Source: Ancylobacter sp. Lp-2
GTDB taxonomy: Bacteria > Pseudomonadota > Alphaproteobacteria > Rhizobiales > Xanthobacteraceae
Assembly (NCBI RefSeq): GCF_020523795.1
Contig: NZ_JAJALI010000016.1
Location: forward strand, 20,486 to 84,485
Reading direction: 5' to 3'
Length of the DNA stretch: 64,000 nt
This document shows, in pieces, positions 62,314 to 64,000 of the stretch. Numbering within the stretch: position 1 is the stretch's first letter; each line of letters starts with the position of its first letter. The notes below the pieces were generated by a model, which saw only the letters and a program-made list of their open reading frames with translations, did not search any database and was not told the origin of the DNA. The position numbers and the translations under genes are program-made.

Positions 62314-62846
62314 ATTGCTTCCATAGGTGATGCCCACCGAGCGGCGACGCGACGTCGACCGGCGCGGACAGGCGGGCAGGATTTGATGGCGGCGGCGAGC
62401 TCGACGAGCGTGCCGGCGGGTAACGTAGTGAAGCGATCGATCGCCGGCCGGAGGCGCGGCTCACGATCGGCGAAATGAGTAGTGCGGATGCCCCGATCCG
62501 CGGCCCGGAAGGTCAGCACCGCCGCGGTCGTGAAGGCGTCGACGGCGAGTTCGAAGAAATCGTCCGGCGTGTTGACGTACACCGCCATAGTTTCCACCAG
62601 CGACGGGCCGCCGGTGAGCGGATGAAGATCTAGATACTCGCCGATGCGCCAGCTGTCCGATGCGGTGCCGGTCAATGTCGAAAGCAAGATCGAGGCGATC
62701 TCGGTGCTGGTGAGCGGCGTCGGCATGCCTTGTGTGCTGGGCAGCCGGCCAGCGGCGCGGAGACGATCAGCGTGCCATCGAGCCACCCCGTGAGGCAGCC
62801 TCAGCACGCGATCGATCGCGGCAACCGCCTGTCTGGTGGTAGCCAT
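62310..62846 (-). CDS. hypothetical phage protein, possible DNA-binding
   Basis: A 178-residue protein whose N-terminus (TTRQAVAAIDRVLRLPHGVARWHADRLRAAGRLPSTQG) looks like a small helical DNA-binding unit, as in small terminase or excision-type proteins. The middle has TSTEIASILLSTLTG. Overlaps the next gene by ATGA. The rest of the frame upstream of 62846 is spurious. Confidence 0.65.
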   Translation of the reverse strand: MATTRQAVAAIDRVLRLPHGVARWHADRLRAAGRLPSTQGMPTPLTSTEIASILLSTLTGTASDSWRIGEYLDLHPLTGGPSLVETMAVYVNTPDDFFELAVDAFTTAAVLTFRAADRGIRTTHFADREPRLRPAIDRFTTLPAGTLVELAAAIKSCPPVRAGRRRVAARWASPMEAI

Positions 62847-62954
62847 TGGATGTCCTTCTGGATTTGCTGTGAAGTTGAGCCCGGCGAACGCCGAACTGCG
62901 CAAAACATTCGCCGGGCTCGCTCGACGTTGGGGTGGCGCCGAGAGGAAAAGAAA

Positions 62955-62975
62955 AGCCCGGCACGCGACCGGGCT
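62955..62975 (-). terminator. intrinsic terminator upstream of the phage block
   Basis: AGCCCGG-CACGCGA-CCGGGCT, with a T run on the minus strand, ends transcription of the 63044-63802 gene, so the phage block likely has its own promoter between it and 62846. Confidence 0.8.
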
Positions 62976-63043
62976 GAAGTAGAAGTCCTGCGAGAGACTT
63001 ATTGTTAGATTACCACAAAGGCGGGGAGGCACCCCGAACCACC

Positions 63044-63802
63044 TCACGCAGCTTGCTTTAGTTGCCGTAGATCATCGTTCGCCGCTTCATGAATCCATTC
63101 CGGAATGCCAATGTCGCCGATGGCGCGCGCTGTGATCGGTACGATCGGAGAGCCAACATCGACGGCGCGATCCTGGCGGCGTTGCCAGCAATCCATGTCG
63201 GCCAGGGCACTGCGGGCGAAGGTCAGAGCATCGGCGACACGCTGCCGGCCGAGTCTGGCGCTGTCCTTCGTGTTGCCGCCTAGGTCCGCTCCGATCGCGG
63301 CCATGGGCTCGTCGTGGATCACGGCGCGCACCAAGTCGCGATAGAGATGTCCGCACCTATACTGCAGTAGCCGCAGCACCTGCCGCGCGCGGGCTTGGCG
63401 CTCGGGTCCGGTAAGACGGCCGAGGCTTTGACATTCATATATTGTCGGCCGTGCAGGTGGTGTGTGCGCGAGGTGATAGAGCTCGTCGAACACAGCCGCT
63501 GTCTCCCGTAGTTCAGCAGGTAGCAGCCCGGTGTCGAAGGCTTTCCGCAGATTGGACTGGCCGTCGCCTTCGTGCCGCTCGTCCGACGTCCCCGCCTTGG
63601 CGATGTCGGCGCGGTGCTGGGCGGGGCTGCGGCAGGACCGACCGTCAGTGACCAGCGGCGCACTGGCCGGTGCGGAAGGCCGGAACCGCGGGACGCTGAG
63701 GTCACTGGGATTGTCGAGATGGTTGGGCAGCATCTGGCCGGCGTCAGCCACCGGCAGGGCGCGCAGGTGCATGGTCTTCCTCGCAGGAATGGTGAAGAGC
63801 AT
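63044..63802 (-). CDS. hypothetical island protein
   Basis: A 252-residue protein. The C-terminal half looks like a globular helical domain (RLTGPERQARARQVLRLLQYRCGHLYRDLVRAVIHDEPMAAIGADLGGNTKDSARLGRQRVADALTFARSALADMD). The N-terminal 60 residues are Pro/Ser/Ala-rich and may be a wrong start. No family recognised; it sits upstream of a terminator and separate from the phage block. Confidence 0.6.
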   Translation of the reverse strand: MLFTIPARKTMHLRALPVADAGQMLPNHLDNPSDLSVPRFRPSAPASAPLVTDGRSCRSPAQHRADIAKAGTSDERHEGDGQSNLRKAFDTGLLPAELRETAAVFDELYHLAHTPPARPTIYECQSLGRLTGPERQARARQVLRLLQYRCGHLYRDLVRAVIHDEPMAAIGADLGGNTKDSARLGRQRVADALTFARSALADMDCWQRRQDRAVDVGSPIVPITARAIGDIGIPEWIHEAANDDLRQLKQAA

Positions 63803-64000
63803 CCCGTCTTCGCGGGCTCACCAGAAATATAGCGTTTGGGCGCCCCGGGCGCGCGTGGCCCCGCGGCGAGAAACTCGACGGAATGCACATAAAGCGCATG
63901 CGACCCCGCCAAAAAATAACTCGAAACCTGCGGGATTTCGCGTTGCAGGACCCCGCCGGTGCGCAGAAGAGACGAGCGTAGACCTTGAGGTACCCCCGGT
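63803..64000. other. right-hand end, no gene visible
   Basis: 198 bp with no ORF I can support; a GCATGC palindrome lies at about 63898 and CCTGC/GCAGG arms near 63930-63950. It likely holds the promoter of the leftward gene and continues past the window. Confidence 0.5.

Overview
The window is GC-rich (roughly two thirds G+C by eye), with alphaproteobacterial gene content. A 401-residue NAD-dependent formate dehydrogenase, a fused urease gamma/beta subunit, an Aap amino-acid transporter and a complete urea transporter/urease operon point to Hyphomicrobiales, most likely Xanthobacteraceae (Ancylobacter/Starkeya/Xanthobacter relatives). This placement is inferred from gene content only.

Layout. 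1-4069: housekeeping genes (truncated secreted protein, nitroreductase, flavin reductase, L,D-transpeptidase lipoprotein, ParA). 4287-10612: tamA-tamB outer-membrane assembly pair. 10668-15840: SDR, photolyase, then cysteine synthase, AlaX-type editing protein and mercaptopyruvate sulfurtransferase. 15955-20499: aapJQMP general amino-acid ABC transporter behind a sigma-54-like promoter, divergent from a cystathionine beta-lyase gene. 21988-33329: one long leftward nitrogen operon urtABCDE-ureD-ureAB-ureC-ureE-ureF-ureG, starting at a near-consensus sigma-54 promoter. UreE carries an unusually long histidine-rich tail. 33585-34736: aminotransferase. 34862-41333: leftward five-gene periplasmic metal/redox operon (imelysin, multicopper oxidase, di-haem oxidoreductase, second imelysin, DUF1513) behind an Irr-like box; a small CGDPxC protein upstream has a similar box. 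42130-49964: HI0933-like flavoprotein, recJ, homocysteine methyltransferase, secreted phytase/esterase-like protein behind a possible Pho box, EamA transporter and esterase. 50113-53526: formate dehydrogenase with a long, stem-rich leader, its adjacent LysR regulator, and a CHAD protein.

53679-64000: an initiator tRNA-fMet gene followed by a region of different character. It holds small leftward genes overlapping by ATGA, a divergent XRE regulator, a ribbon-helix-helix protein, an AT-rich LuxR gene, and a compact leftward phage-derived block (HK97-type prohead protease, DUF6950-like protein, small overlapping genes). No integrase, terminase large subunit, portal or capsid gene is visible, so this is a partial or reduced phage-derived island, possibly continuing past the right edge.

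Themes: nitrogen scavenging (aap, urt/ure, both apparently sigma-54 dependent), one-carbon oxidation (fdh), sulfur amino acids (cysK, metC, sseA, homocysteine methyltransferase) and iron handling. Strong stem-loops follow both binding-protein genes (aapJ, urtA). Short tandem duplications lie over the stop codons of urtA, metC/ureG and the phytase-like gene.
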